Assembly (NCBI GenBank): GCA_009667805.1
Contig: CM019065.1
Span: forward strand, 21,789,822-21,853,821
Reading direction: 5' to 3'
DNA from: Leptobrachium leishanense
Lineage: Eukaryota; Chordata; Amphibia; Anura; Megophryidae
DNA length: 64,000 nt
In this document: piece after piece, positions 22,744-34,700 of the stretch
Position numbering within the stretch: the first letter of the stretch is position 1
Layout of the letters: every line of letters starts with the position of its first letter
Position numbers and translations under genes: made by a program
Notes under the pieces: generated by a model
The model's input: only the letters and a program-made list of their open reading frames with translations
What the model was told of the DNA's origin: nothing
Database searches by the model: none

Positions 22744-25700
22744 CTGAAAATATATGATGAGGGAAAAAACGTTTCAGACTTGTCATATTTTCACTGTAAC
22801 TTTTGAATGTTTCATGTGATGATGTCTTTCTGTCCGTTAACTAACCCAACACAATATTGCAAGGCAGAAGAAACAAAATAAAGATGACTATATTATTAAC
22901 TTGCCTGTTTGATTGGAGATCTCTCCTTGAGGACATGGAACACATTGGAAGCAGCAGATAGGTTCTCCTCTCCTGGCTGCCTTCCAAAAACCAGGGGGGC
23001 AGCTTTGACTGCAGACTGAGTTAGGGACCTAAAGTGAAAAATAGAGATTATTTTCACACTTACACAAACAACAAATACTGTAATGTTAGTATCACTTGAA
23101 GATATTGCCCTTATTCAGAAACTACACAAGCACAATGACCAACTATATGTAAAACAAATGGGTCTGTTCCAATGGAGCTGTTAACATTAACAAATGAATT
23201 GCTAACCAGTGATGAGCCGAACACCCCTGTGTTTGGTTTGTATTCGAACAGCCGAAATGATTGAATACGAACTCGAGCACAATGTTAATCAATAGGGGCC
23301 GAACACGCAAAATGTGTTCACAGTTCTCCTAAATGTACCGGCGGCTGTCGAATGAATCCACCGAATGGCAGCGCATTTCAGAAACCTTTCACTGCTGGTT
23401 TGTGTTCTCTGAATAGACGGAGCATTGCTTCTCTATGGGGATTTCACTGCCCTCGAACAGGCACCGAACAGGCACCGTATGTGCAGGCAATTCACCAAGA
23501 TTTGGCGAACTACCTGCTCTCTGAATAGCCGAATGGCCAGGAAAGGTAACCGTACGCTGAATTTCACTGTTCGGTTACCTTTCGGCCAAAATTAAGATCT
23601 CTTCAGATCTCTTTGAATAACCTGTATATGTTTACAGAAAAAAGTCCAACCCGCACAAGCAGACATTCTATTTCTGTGTCATTTCTGACCTTAAAGGCTC
23701 AAAATCATATTGAATGGATTAGTCTTTCCACTGACAATTGACCGACCAACCAAGAAGAGGTGATATGGCGACTTTGTGTTTCTCTATCAACAGCTCCTCA
23801 GTAAACTCCAGCCATTCATCACCACCATTGACCCTCTGCTCTGCCTTCAAGCGTACCAGCCCCAACCTCCCAGCTTTTCTGGCTGTACCTGTGTTTCTCC
23901 AGAATTCCACAGGATGGAACTTGTGTTGATGGTGAAGATGTTACCAGGATGAGCTGCCGTGTCGTAGCTGCCCACCTTGACAAATCTCATATCACCAGTA
24001 GGACTCAACTGCCAATTCACAATGTCATAGACAGCTGGTGGGTCTCCATTTTTATCAAAGAAGACTTCCTTCCCGCTGTTAAGTCTGAGCCTCATGCTTT
24101 TCATATAGTACAGCAGCTGTAACAGAGGAAATACAAAGAGTGAATAAATCATATGACAATACAGAGAAGTCTTTTGGTTATTTTGGCTATTACTAAAACA
24201 ATGAAAAATTCTCTAACCTCCTCTGGCCCACCTCCTTTCTTGGCAGCTGAGTGTCATCATTGGCTACAGGAGGACTGCCTGACTTCACCCCATGGCGTTC
24301 AGGCCCACCGGCTTACCTGACCTGCCTTGGTGTTAAAGGATTAATTTGCAACCAGCCGAAAGAGAACCAGCTGTTCCAGCCTCACTCATTCTTCTCAGTC
24401 CACCATGACCACCCTCACATGAGCTTGTGCGCATCTCGTGTAGGGTCAGGCTTAATCCCATAGAGTCCTATGGATTCCAGAAGATGATACCAGCAGCATT
24501 GCCTTTGCTGGTATTGATCAGCAGCTCCCCATTATTCCTATGCGAGCTGTTAATATAGGGGCTCAGTCAGAAGAGATCTGTTGATAAAGAGCCGCTAACG
24601 GATATAGGTTCATGCTAGGTGGAGTAGAGGTAACATCACAGCTCTATAACCGTGGAGACACAGGTTCAAATCCTGGCCAGAGCAACTCACCCGTAAGTGT
24701 CCTTAATCAAGACACCTAACGGTACATACTCGCCACCCAGGACATACTAGGAAACGAGAGAAATCTCAATGTATCCTTCCTGGTAAAATACTTCATAAAA
24801 ATATATATATATCAATCAGTGAGACGTTTTTAACGGCTTGATTGGAATACCACCATGTTTTTCTCATTGTTGATGTTTTTGGGGTGTATGTTGACCATCA
24901 TGCACAAACATCCTATTAGTAACATTTGTTTTTTTTAATTTCTGCCCATTGTACATAAAATGTGAAAAAATAATTGCTGCTCCACCAATGGGTGATTTTT
25001 CGAAGAAAGGCCTTTTATCCAACACCAGGAGTCGACCAACTTAAAAGCAACATGTTGGATAAATTACCCAATTGTGCTATTATTAATTATTTTACTGTCT
25101 GCTTCTTGGTTACCCTAGACCAGTAGTAATGGCCCAAAGTTAACTGGTGTGAGCTCTTAAGTTTTTAGCATGAAGAGATTCACTCTGAGCCACTGGACTT
25201 TGGTCCATTAAAAATCTAATTAAACCAAATAAGAAATCAATGAAAATGAGAAAATAAACTCACATTATGGGCATGGAGGGTGATTTTTAGGTTGAGGAAA
25301 ATGTCTCAGTAATTTATTGCGAAATGTTCTCATGCTGATTAGTGATGAGCCGAACTCCCCCATGTTTGGTTCGCATTCGAACTCGAACAATTTAAAAAGT
25401 TTGAATTCAAACTCGAACCCGAACCAAACTCAATGCAAGTGAATGGGACTGGAAAGTTTGATTTTTAGAGTGCCCTCCAAGAGGGCATATATGCAAGATA
25501 TTTGCCATAAAAGGTGTATGGGGGTCTGGGTAGTGCCTTGGGGGACTGGAAACCAGGACAAAAAGTTAAGAAAAAAACGTTTTTAAAGGAACAGTGAGTT
25601 TTCCATGAAATAAAGGTTAAGAATAAAAACGAAAAATTCCTTCAAATATCATGCCTAGGAGGTCCCCAAAACCTGCTCGTGAAGTGGCAGATTTTTAGGA

Positions 25701-28700
25701 TGTATAGAAACATTTAAAAACAAAAAAATGACATTTCAAATGACGGTAAATGGTTTTCCTTTAATCTATTCATAAACAACTGCTTGGGGTGGCAGCCTGT
25801 ATGAAAAGAGAAGACATTTTAGGACACTCAGAACAAGTTTAGTGATTTTTTGGCTAAATTATGGTGAAACTTATGCAGGCTTTGGATGAAAGTAACAATA
25901 GGTGCTTTAAAATTGGGCCTTTAGTGTCGGCAACAGTGCCGTCACACCGTAACCCCTCTGTGGTATTGTGGAAGAGTGCAGGGTTGGGCCCTGCAGTCCA
26001 ATATTAAAATGATATGGATCTGGTATAGGCGTCAGTGGCAGTGCACCCAAATATTGTGCCTTTGGTGGCAGCAAGTGCCTTCACACCGTAAGTAACCCCT
26101 CTGTGGTATTGTGGAAGAGTGCAGGGTTGGACCCTGCGGTCAAATATTAAAATGATATGAATCTGGTATAGGCGTCAGTGGCAGTGCACCTAAATATTGT
26201 GCCTTTGGTGGCAGCAAGTGCCTTCACACCGTAACCCCTCTGAGGTATTGTGGAAGAGTGCAGTGGTGGAGGTTTTGGTAATGCAGAAGAGATCCCCGAT
26301 CTATTCAGTTACATCAGCAGCTATTACAAAACCGGGTCAGCAATGTTTAGGCACTTGTACTGCGCTACTGTATATGGTGAGAATCGGCGCACACCAGTGC
26401 AACAGTAAGCAAACAGAACAGGCAGGGAATACACAGAGAGAATAGTCAAATGGCAGGCAAAGTCGGCAACAGATTGGGTCTTCAGAACAAGCAGGGTCAG
26501 TAACAAGTACACAAACTGATTCGGTAAGCTAGTGATGCGGGAATAAAGGCTGAGACACACTGAGCGTGTAGCGACGCACAATGTAGCGAAGCGAAGAGAA
26601 GCAAACATTTTGCAGGCTTGACTTCACTCTGCTCCGCCTTGCAGCGTGTCCACACTGCATTACGTTTGCTTCTTGCCGCACTGGACAGGAATCCACTAAC
26701 TAAATTAAAATGTACACACAAAACTGTTTTATTTTCACAAAGCACATGTTATATAGGCAAAAAAAGTTTCTACTCCATAAAATACATCAAAAATTACTGT
26801 TAATTTAATAGGAATAGTATAAAAATATAAAAAAAAGGTAACCCCCTGATCATATATTATAGGGACATGGAGCACTGTGTATAGAGTAGGGATGCATTAA
26901 TACCACACACAGACATATAGGTATATATCAACACGCAGACCTATATATACGTATATATCAACACACAGATATATATATACACCCACCCACAGACCTCAGA
27001 CCATATATACACATACGGACATGGGGGTGGCATGTGGACAATCTCAACTAAATGTGCCCCCCCATTTGGCTGATCCCTCCAGAAGAAATGTTGAACCTGA
27101 CAGAGCAGAGGATATATATATATTATTCTCTGCTCTATCGGGTTCAACATTTCTTCTGGAGGGATCAGCCAAATGGGGTGGCAATTAGTTGCCAAAATGT
27201 GTGTGTAATACAAGTCTGGACATATATATTTATAAGAATATAGATATATATCTTATCTATCTAATATATATATATATATCATACCTGCCCTTACCTTCCC
27301 CTATAAATTTGCTAAAAATATACACACAAAAAAAACAAACCACTGGCTGAGACCCCGCGCAGCCCACATGCCAACCCCCTCTACCTGGCTGAATGTATCT
27401 AATATATATAATTAAATACATTCAGCCAGTTAGAGAAAGAAGAAAAAGGTTTTATTTTATGTTCCCGGGGACATTTAAAAATGTCCTCGGATTTTCTTCT
27501 TTTTAGAAATGTGTCACCTTACCTTAGCCTGGTGGTCAGTGGGGTCTCCCTGGATCCTGGTTGTGGGGAGTCTGCCATGGCCGCAGGTGCAGTGGCTCCC
27601 TCCCTGCGCCGCCTGTCTCTGCCACATGTACCCGGGCGGCTAGCCCGCACAGTCGCAGCTCTGTCATCCGGTGGTCTCATGCTCCTCAAGGGGATCCTTG
27701 GGAGGCCCCGGCAGGCCGCCCTCTACAGTGCCTGATTAGAGGGCTGTGTCTACCTGATGTTTTAGTAACAAGAAGGTTTTATCCCATAGGCTTCAATGTT
27801 AAAAATATTCTCGTTTTAATTCAATATCTAATAAACCGTTGCTTATAATATTCTGCAGTAAAGAGTCTCTTTATTTTGAGATTTTTTAGTATTTTTAAAG
27901 CATTTTTTATCCTTTTTTTTAAAAAAAAAAAAATCGAACTTTTGGCGAATGTCCCAAAAAATTTGAAGTTCGCGAACTGTCGAACGGCCTATGTTCGATG
28001 CGAACTCCGAACAGATCAAACCAAACAGCTCATCCCTATTGCTGATTTCACTTATCAGGATGATTACATACAGAGCTTTATTCCCTAGTGAACACTAACG
28101 TTAGCATTTGGCTGTTTAAGCTTTACCATTAGGATAAGTGACTTTAACGCATTTCCTCCATACTGCCTTCCTAACGCTAAGCCTGTAAGAAATCAGCACA
28201 TCAGTTTTTGCAGTAGCTTCCACGAGCTTACTGTACTTTATGCAGCCTATATTGAACATGGGGAGTGCAATCATTAATTAGCATTTTGATAAGTTAGATA
28301 TTACAAAGTCCTAGTGCTAATTACCCCAAGGACACACAAGTCAAAAATTTAGCAAAACCTGCAAGCTGGTGCTATATAATTCTGCATTTGCAAAATCATC
28401 TAGCACCCCCAAACCCCCCCAATAAATCCCATACTCACCTCTCATCCCGTGGTGAGAACTGTTTGCCTGATCCACCACTTCTTGTCCACGGGAGCAGGGT
28501 GAGACAAGGACACAAATAGTTCCCAGTCTACCTCCGTGATCACTCCGTTGGCGCTGTCACAGTCTCACAATATTTGGTTCATGGAAGATCATTCAAATAA
28601 GGCTTGATTCTTGTAAATAAGTAATTTTAACATCTGTTATATTACTATTATTATTATTATTATACAATTTGTTCATTATGTTATTCTCTATATTGTCCAC

Positions 28701-31700
28701 CCACCCTCTCCTATGTCCATGTCAGCTGGGCCTATAAGGATACAGAGTGTCTGTGTTATGTGTAAATTTGATATTTTATTAATCTCTACGTTTTTATGTT
28801 ACTAAAATTTTTGCTAATCGTTTTATTAGACTGTTGTGTTTTGTGCTGTTATCTACTTTATTCATGTCCACCTTGTGATTGTAATCTGCCCTATTGTTTT
28901 ATGTCTGAAGATTAAAACTGAGGTTATAGCTGGAAGCGTCAGATCACCGGGGTGGCACAAGAGTGTCATCTTCCATTGGTCTCCAGGTCCCTCCTTGTAC
29001 TGTTTGTATTTGCTTCATATGTTTTACTAAAGTCTGTCTATCTTTTTGTTTTACCCAACACCAAGTGATATCTCATGTCTGTGGAATGCTATACCGATCT
29101 TTCATTATACCTGTCCTTAAGCTTTAGATAAGAGTAGGAGACGGCATGCAAGATTGCTGGTGGGTGATCGGATGTCATGCAAGCTAGCAGATGTAACCCT
29201 GTTGGGGTGCTGAGATCAGTTAGAAATATATAAAGGAAAAACATCCATGACACAGCCTGCATTGTCTCCACAACAGAACAGAAGAGACATTTGTGTTTTC
29301 ACTTTCACTGTTTTATAAGATTACCCCTTTTATAATGTTTATGTAGAGCTGTCACATGTGTGGAACCAACTGGTGAAGACCACTTGACTGGACACTGAAA
29401 AAAGGCTCACTACACACATAATTTGTGTGTGATTATATAATTTGTCATGTTATTGTAAGGCGACATCGAGGAAAAAGCGCATTTTAATCGTGTTGGGTGA
29501 AAGCCAAATGACTCATATTTAATGAGTGATGCTGAGAACAAATGAAAAGGACATTCACTTAAAATATAGGAGCGGGCAAAATCTACAATAACGATGCTTC
29601 TAGATGGTGAGCTGTGCTGTTTTTTTATGCTTTATTTGATCATATTCACTGGCGTCCCTAGGGTTGGTGTCACCCGGTGCGCTAACTCATGGTGTCACCC
29701 CCCCCTGAGGTTTACGATTTTTTTTAACTACACTTACTCATAAATCAAAACTCCCATATAACACTGAATGCTCGTACACAGCACCCATTACTGTGAGGTT
29801 TATTGCTGTGGAGTTCTGTGATATACTCATACACACATTACTGTGAGTCTTAATGCTGTGGAGCTCTGTGATACGCTCAAAAACAAATTTTGGCGAACTG
29901 CCAGCAAATACGGTGCCTGTTCGACGGCAGTGAAATCCCCCACAGAGAAGCAAATGTTAATCTATTCAGAGACACTAAACAGCAGAGAAATGTCAGTGAC
30001 ATGCCCTGATGTTCGGTGGTTTCACTTGACAGGTTTAGTCAGGCAAATCCCATAGGCTTCAATGTTAAAAATAGTCCCATTTTTATACAATCTATATATA
30101 TAAACGTGAAAGTCCTGACTGACTGACTGACTGATCGACTGACTGACTGACTCATCAACGCCCAGCTGAAACTGTTTAACCTAGGAACGTGAAATTTTGA
30201 AGGTGCACTGTTTTTATGATGTAGGCACCCACTAAGGAAGGATTTTTGGAAACTCCACCCCATAGGGGGTGAAAAAGGGGGTTGAATATTTTAAACAGGA
30301 TTCCTATAGCTTAAAAACAAAAAACAGAAGATGCTACAGATGTGAAAATCTGTATTTAGATTTGTCTTGAAAAATAAAAAAACACATCATTTACCGTTTT
30401 TCAAAAATTCAACTGGGGGGGGGCAAAAAGGGGGGTTGAATACTTTTATCATAAACGTGAAAGTCCTGACTGACTCATCAATGCCCAGCTGAAACCGTTT
30501 AACCTAGGAACGTGAAATTTTGAAGGTGCACTGTTTTTATGATGTAGGCGCCCACTAAGGAAGGATTTTTGGAAAATCCACCCATAAGGGGGTGAAGAAG
30601 GTCATTGAATATTTTAAATATTTTAAACGGGATACCTGTATCTCCAAAACAGACGATGTTACAGTCCTGAAAATTGGTATTTACTTTAGTCTTGAAAAAT
30701 AAAACAACACGTATTTGCCATGTTCTGAAAATTCCTTGGGGGGCAAAAAGGGTGGTTGAATACTTTTATCAGTATACCTATATTTCAAAAACCGAAGATG
30801 TTACGGGTGTGAAATTTGGTATTTACAATCTTCATGAAAAAATAAACACATTTTTTGCCATTTTCCATAAATCCAATTGGGGGGTCGGGGGAAAGGAGTC
30901 TGAATATTTTTATCATTATACCTATATTTCAAAAACTAAAGATGTTACAGACGTGAAATTTGGTATTTACAATCTTCTTGAAAAATAAAAACAGGTGTTT
31001 ACCATTTTCCAAAAATCCCAAGTGGGGGGGTGATAAAAAGGGGGGGGCTGACTACTTTTAATCAGGATACCTATATTTCAAAAACAGAAGGTGTTACATA
31101 CGTGAAAATTGGTATTTAGATTCGTCTTAAGAAACAAAAAAACACCTATTTTACCATTTTCCAAAAATTCTGTGGGAGGGGGCAAAAAGGGGGGTTGAAT
31201 ACTTTTATCAGTATACCTATATTTCAAAAACCAAAGATGTTACAGGTGTGAAATTTTGTATTTACAATCTTTGTGAAAAAAACAAACATGTGTTTTGTCA
31301 TTTTCCACAAATCCAAATAAGGGGGGGTCGAGGGAAAGGGGTCTGAATACTTTTATCAGTATATCTATAGTTCAAAAACCAAGATGTTACAGGTGTGAAG
31401 TTTGGAAATTACAATCTTTTGAAAATAAAGAAACACGTGTTTTACCATTTTCCAAAAATCCAAGTAGGGGGTAATAAAAAGGGGGTGAATACTTTTAAAC
31501 AGGATACCTACATATCAAAAACAGAAGATGTTACAGACGTGAAAATTTGGTATTTAGATTTGTCTTGAGAAACAAAAAAACACCTATTTTACCATTTTCC
31601 AAAAATCCAGTTAAGGAGTGGGAAAAAAGTGGGGTTGAATACTTTTATCAGTATACCTATATTTCCAAAAACCAAAGATGTTACAGGTGTGAAATCTGGC

Positions 31701-34700
31701 ACTTACAATCGTCTTGAAAAATTACCATTTTCCAAGAATCCCACGTGGTGGGTGAAAAAAGGGGGGTGAAAACTTTTCAACAGGATACCTATATCTCAAA
31801 AACAGAAGATGTTACAGATGTGAAAATTGGTATTTAGATTCATCTTGAAAATAAAACAACATGTATTTTACCATGTTCCAAAAATCCAGTGGGGGGCAAA
31901 AAGGGGGATGAATACCTTTATCACTATACCTATATTTCAAAAACCAATGATGTTACAGGTGAGAAATTCGATATTTACAATCTTCGTGCAAAAAAAACAT
32001 GTTTTACCATTTTCCGAAAATCCAGTTAAGGGGGGTGGGGGAAAGGGATGTGAATATTTTTATCAGTATACCTATATTTAAAAAACCAAAGGTGTGAAAT
32101 TTGGCACTTACATTCTTCTTGAAAAATAAAAAAACACGTGTTTTACAATTTTCCAAAAATCCCAAGTGGGGGGAAAGGGGGGTTCTACCAAATAAACCTC
32201 AAGTTTCTTTTAAAAAACTATTTTAACAAATCCAAAAATCCACGCGAGCGAAGCCGCGGGCAAAAGCTAGTATCTAATAAACTGTTTATTATTTTAACCT
32301 GCAGCAAAAAGTCTATTTATTGATTTTTTTAGTATCTTTATGCATTTTTACGAATTTTTCAAGCAAAATGTTTTCTTTTTTTAAAAAAAATAGTAGATTT
32401 TCTTTTTTCTGTAACAATGTGTTAATTCCAAACATTTTCGTTCAGTAGTTTTTTTGAAAACAGCATTTCAAGTTTGACACTTTTAATCGTATTTTTTTTT
32501 TTTTACACGTCAGGCGGCTTGCCGGCTTTTTATTGCGGTTGGACAGCTGTGTCCAGCAGCTCATGTGGTGTGTTTGGTGGCTGTCCAGCATGTTTGCGCG
32601 GCTATCTGACGGGTTGGCGGCGATGGGTTTGCGGCAGCGGCATTCAGCAGCCGATTCACTGCACTTCTGGGACCCTGCAGTGAATAATGAATTCACCGCA
32701 GGGTGGGGAGATTTGATTCCCCAAACTGTGGGGAACAACAGAACACCAAAATGTCGGCGTCATTTTGGTGCTCTGTGAATAACCCCTTTAGTAGTAGGTT
32801 TTTTTGCCGTCCCCTGGAAAGTGTCAGCCTAGGTCTTGCCTACCCAGGACATACTTGAAAATGAGATAAATCTCAATGTATCCTTCCTGGTTAAATACTT
32901 TGTGTAAAAATATATATATATTTATTAGGATGTCACCCTAGGGGGTGGTGTCACCTGGTGCGGGCCGCCCCCTCGCCCCCCCCCCTCGGGACACCACTGA
33001 TCATATTCAATAAGTAGCATATGATTAGGAATGAAATGCAATAATAAGAATGGCCAATTTATGGACGAATGATGCACATTTTGGTTCACATGTGATGAAA
33101 GTAAAGCTTACCTGCCATGGCTTGAAACCCTTAATATTTGCACATAATCGTTTGGAAAATGGACCTTCTCCTTTTTTACAGTTATTCAAATCTCTTAAAG
33201 CATTGGCCAAGACAAGGACTACAGTGTACACGCTATATGTCCATCTTAATTGAGAAACATCGTTGTAGGTATTTTGGAGGCTTTCTAGATTTTCTGATCC
33301 AGTGCACTCTTTCAAGTTTGTGTCCAAAGATCCTGTTTCATTTTTGTCACTTATGAACCTGCAATTGAAAGCTAACTCCCAAAAAATCTTTATCCAGACT
33401 CCTCCCAAGGACATGTAAGGATTGATTGTGTTTAGGAATTGTTTAAGCCCAGGTATTGTTCCACTTTGGATAGCTAGACCTATTGTACCAGACAGAAGGG
33501 TCGAAAACTTGTCCAAAGAGATTACGGTTGTTGTAGACCAACCTGCATTTGCAACAAATGTTTTTCCTGTAACATTCTGTTTTGCCATCTCATTCAATAA
33601 GTACACTAGGTCATAGCCGGTGGCATAAAGAACCACAACCTTTGCTGTTGATGTCTTTATGATCTTAACAATATGAGGAGCATTGCGGTCTGGGTAACTG
33701 GTTAGAATCTTCTCATTGAACGCCACACATGCTCCGGCTTTGACGATCTCTTGTTGAATAATCTGAACTCCCAGTTGTCCATAGTCAGTGTCCGCAGCTA
33801 CTAACCCAACCCAAGTCCAACGTAAAAGCACCACTAGATCTGCAAGTCCTTTAGACTGAAATACATCACTTGGAACTGTCCTAAGGAAGGAAGGAAACCT
33901 TATGTGGTCACTGAGGATGGCGCTGGTAGAATGATGGCTGATCTGTTGATAAAGTAATGCTAGGTATGAAACAAAATATGGAACAGGCTGGATACTTCTG
34001 GTCCACGCAGCCATTCTGTTATGGAATAGGCGCAAAACCGTTTTTTATGTAAATGTATATTTGTTGAACCCCCCCCCAGGTAATATTTTGCTGCTGCCCA
34101 TTTATCTTGTTTTTTCTTTTTTTATCCCAAAGTGGAATTGTCCCTGGTGATGGTATAAAAGTAAACCCACCAGTGTCTCTCATGACTGAAAAGCAGCATG
34201 AGCATATGAAATTGCTTAAAAAGCAGCTTGGTTTCATTAGGTAGGACTCACCTGATCGGAGGTGCCGTGACGTGGCAGGTGAGCTTACACTTTAATGGCC
34301 TTTCAAGTAATTTAAAACAACTGTTTTATTTCACATGGAGCTACCGGAGTGAGCGCAAATGACAACATTTTTTCTAGTCATGTTTTATACATGGAACAGG
34401 CCAGATACTTCTGGTGCACGCGGCCGCCCTGTAAGGAATAGGTGCAAAACCTTTTTGCTGTACATACAGTATAAAACAAAATCTGGTTTTATATCACAGT
34501 GATTCAACCCTTTGAGTCTCCTCTAGTTTATTTGTCTGATAGAAACCTCATTATTAGTCGAGCAATAAATGTCTGTTATAAGAAAATGCTTACACTCTAA
34601 TACTAATACTCAAATATTTCTTGCAGTAACAAGTTACTGCACTCGTGTTAGTGCTGTCATCAGGCCCGGACTGGGGCAAAAAATAGCCCTGGGCATTTTG

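Larger units (their letters stand above)
25340..28038. mobile_element. hAT-type non-autonomous element in intron 3 of gene A
   Basis: Ends tagtgatgagccgaac and, reverse-complemented, tagggatgagctgttt. Flanking 8-mers atgctgat (25332-25339) and ttgctgat (28039-28046) agree at seven of eight bases, fitting a hAT duplication. Inside: tandem repeats of about 140 bp at 25905-26270 (acaccgtaacccctctg), a palindrome at 27045-27180, a GC-rich patch at 27530-27730, and the shared module (cccataggcttcaatgtt, ctaataaaccgttgct) at 27780-27920. No transposase. Confidence 0.75.

Noticed and set aside
33943..34035. Extension of the receptor exon 3 frame upstream
   Set aside because: The extra residues match dispersed-repeat DNA (copy at 34390), and a splice acceptor at 33943-33944 gives the normal V2R exon length.
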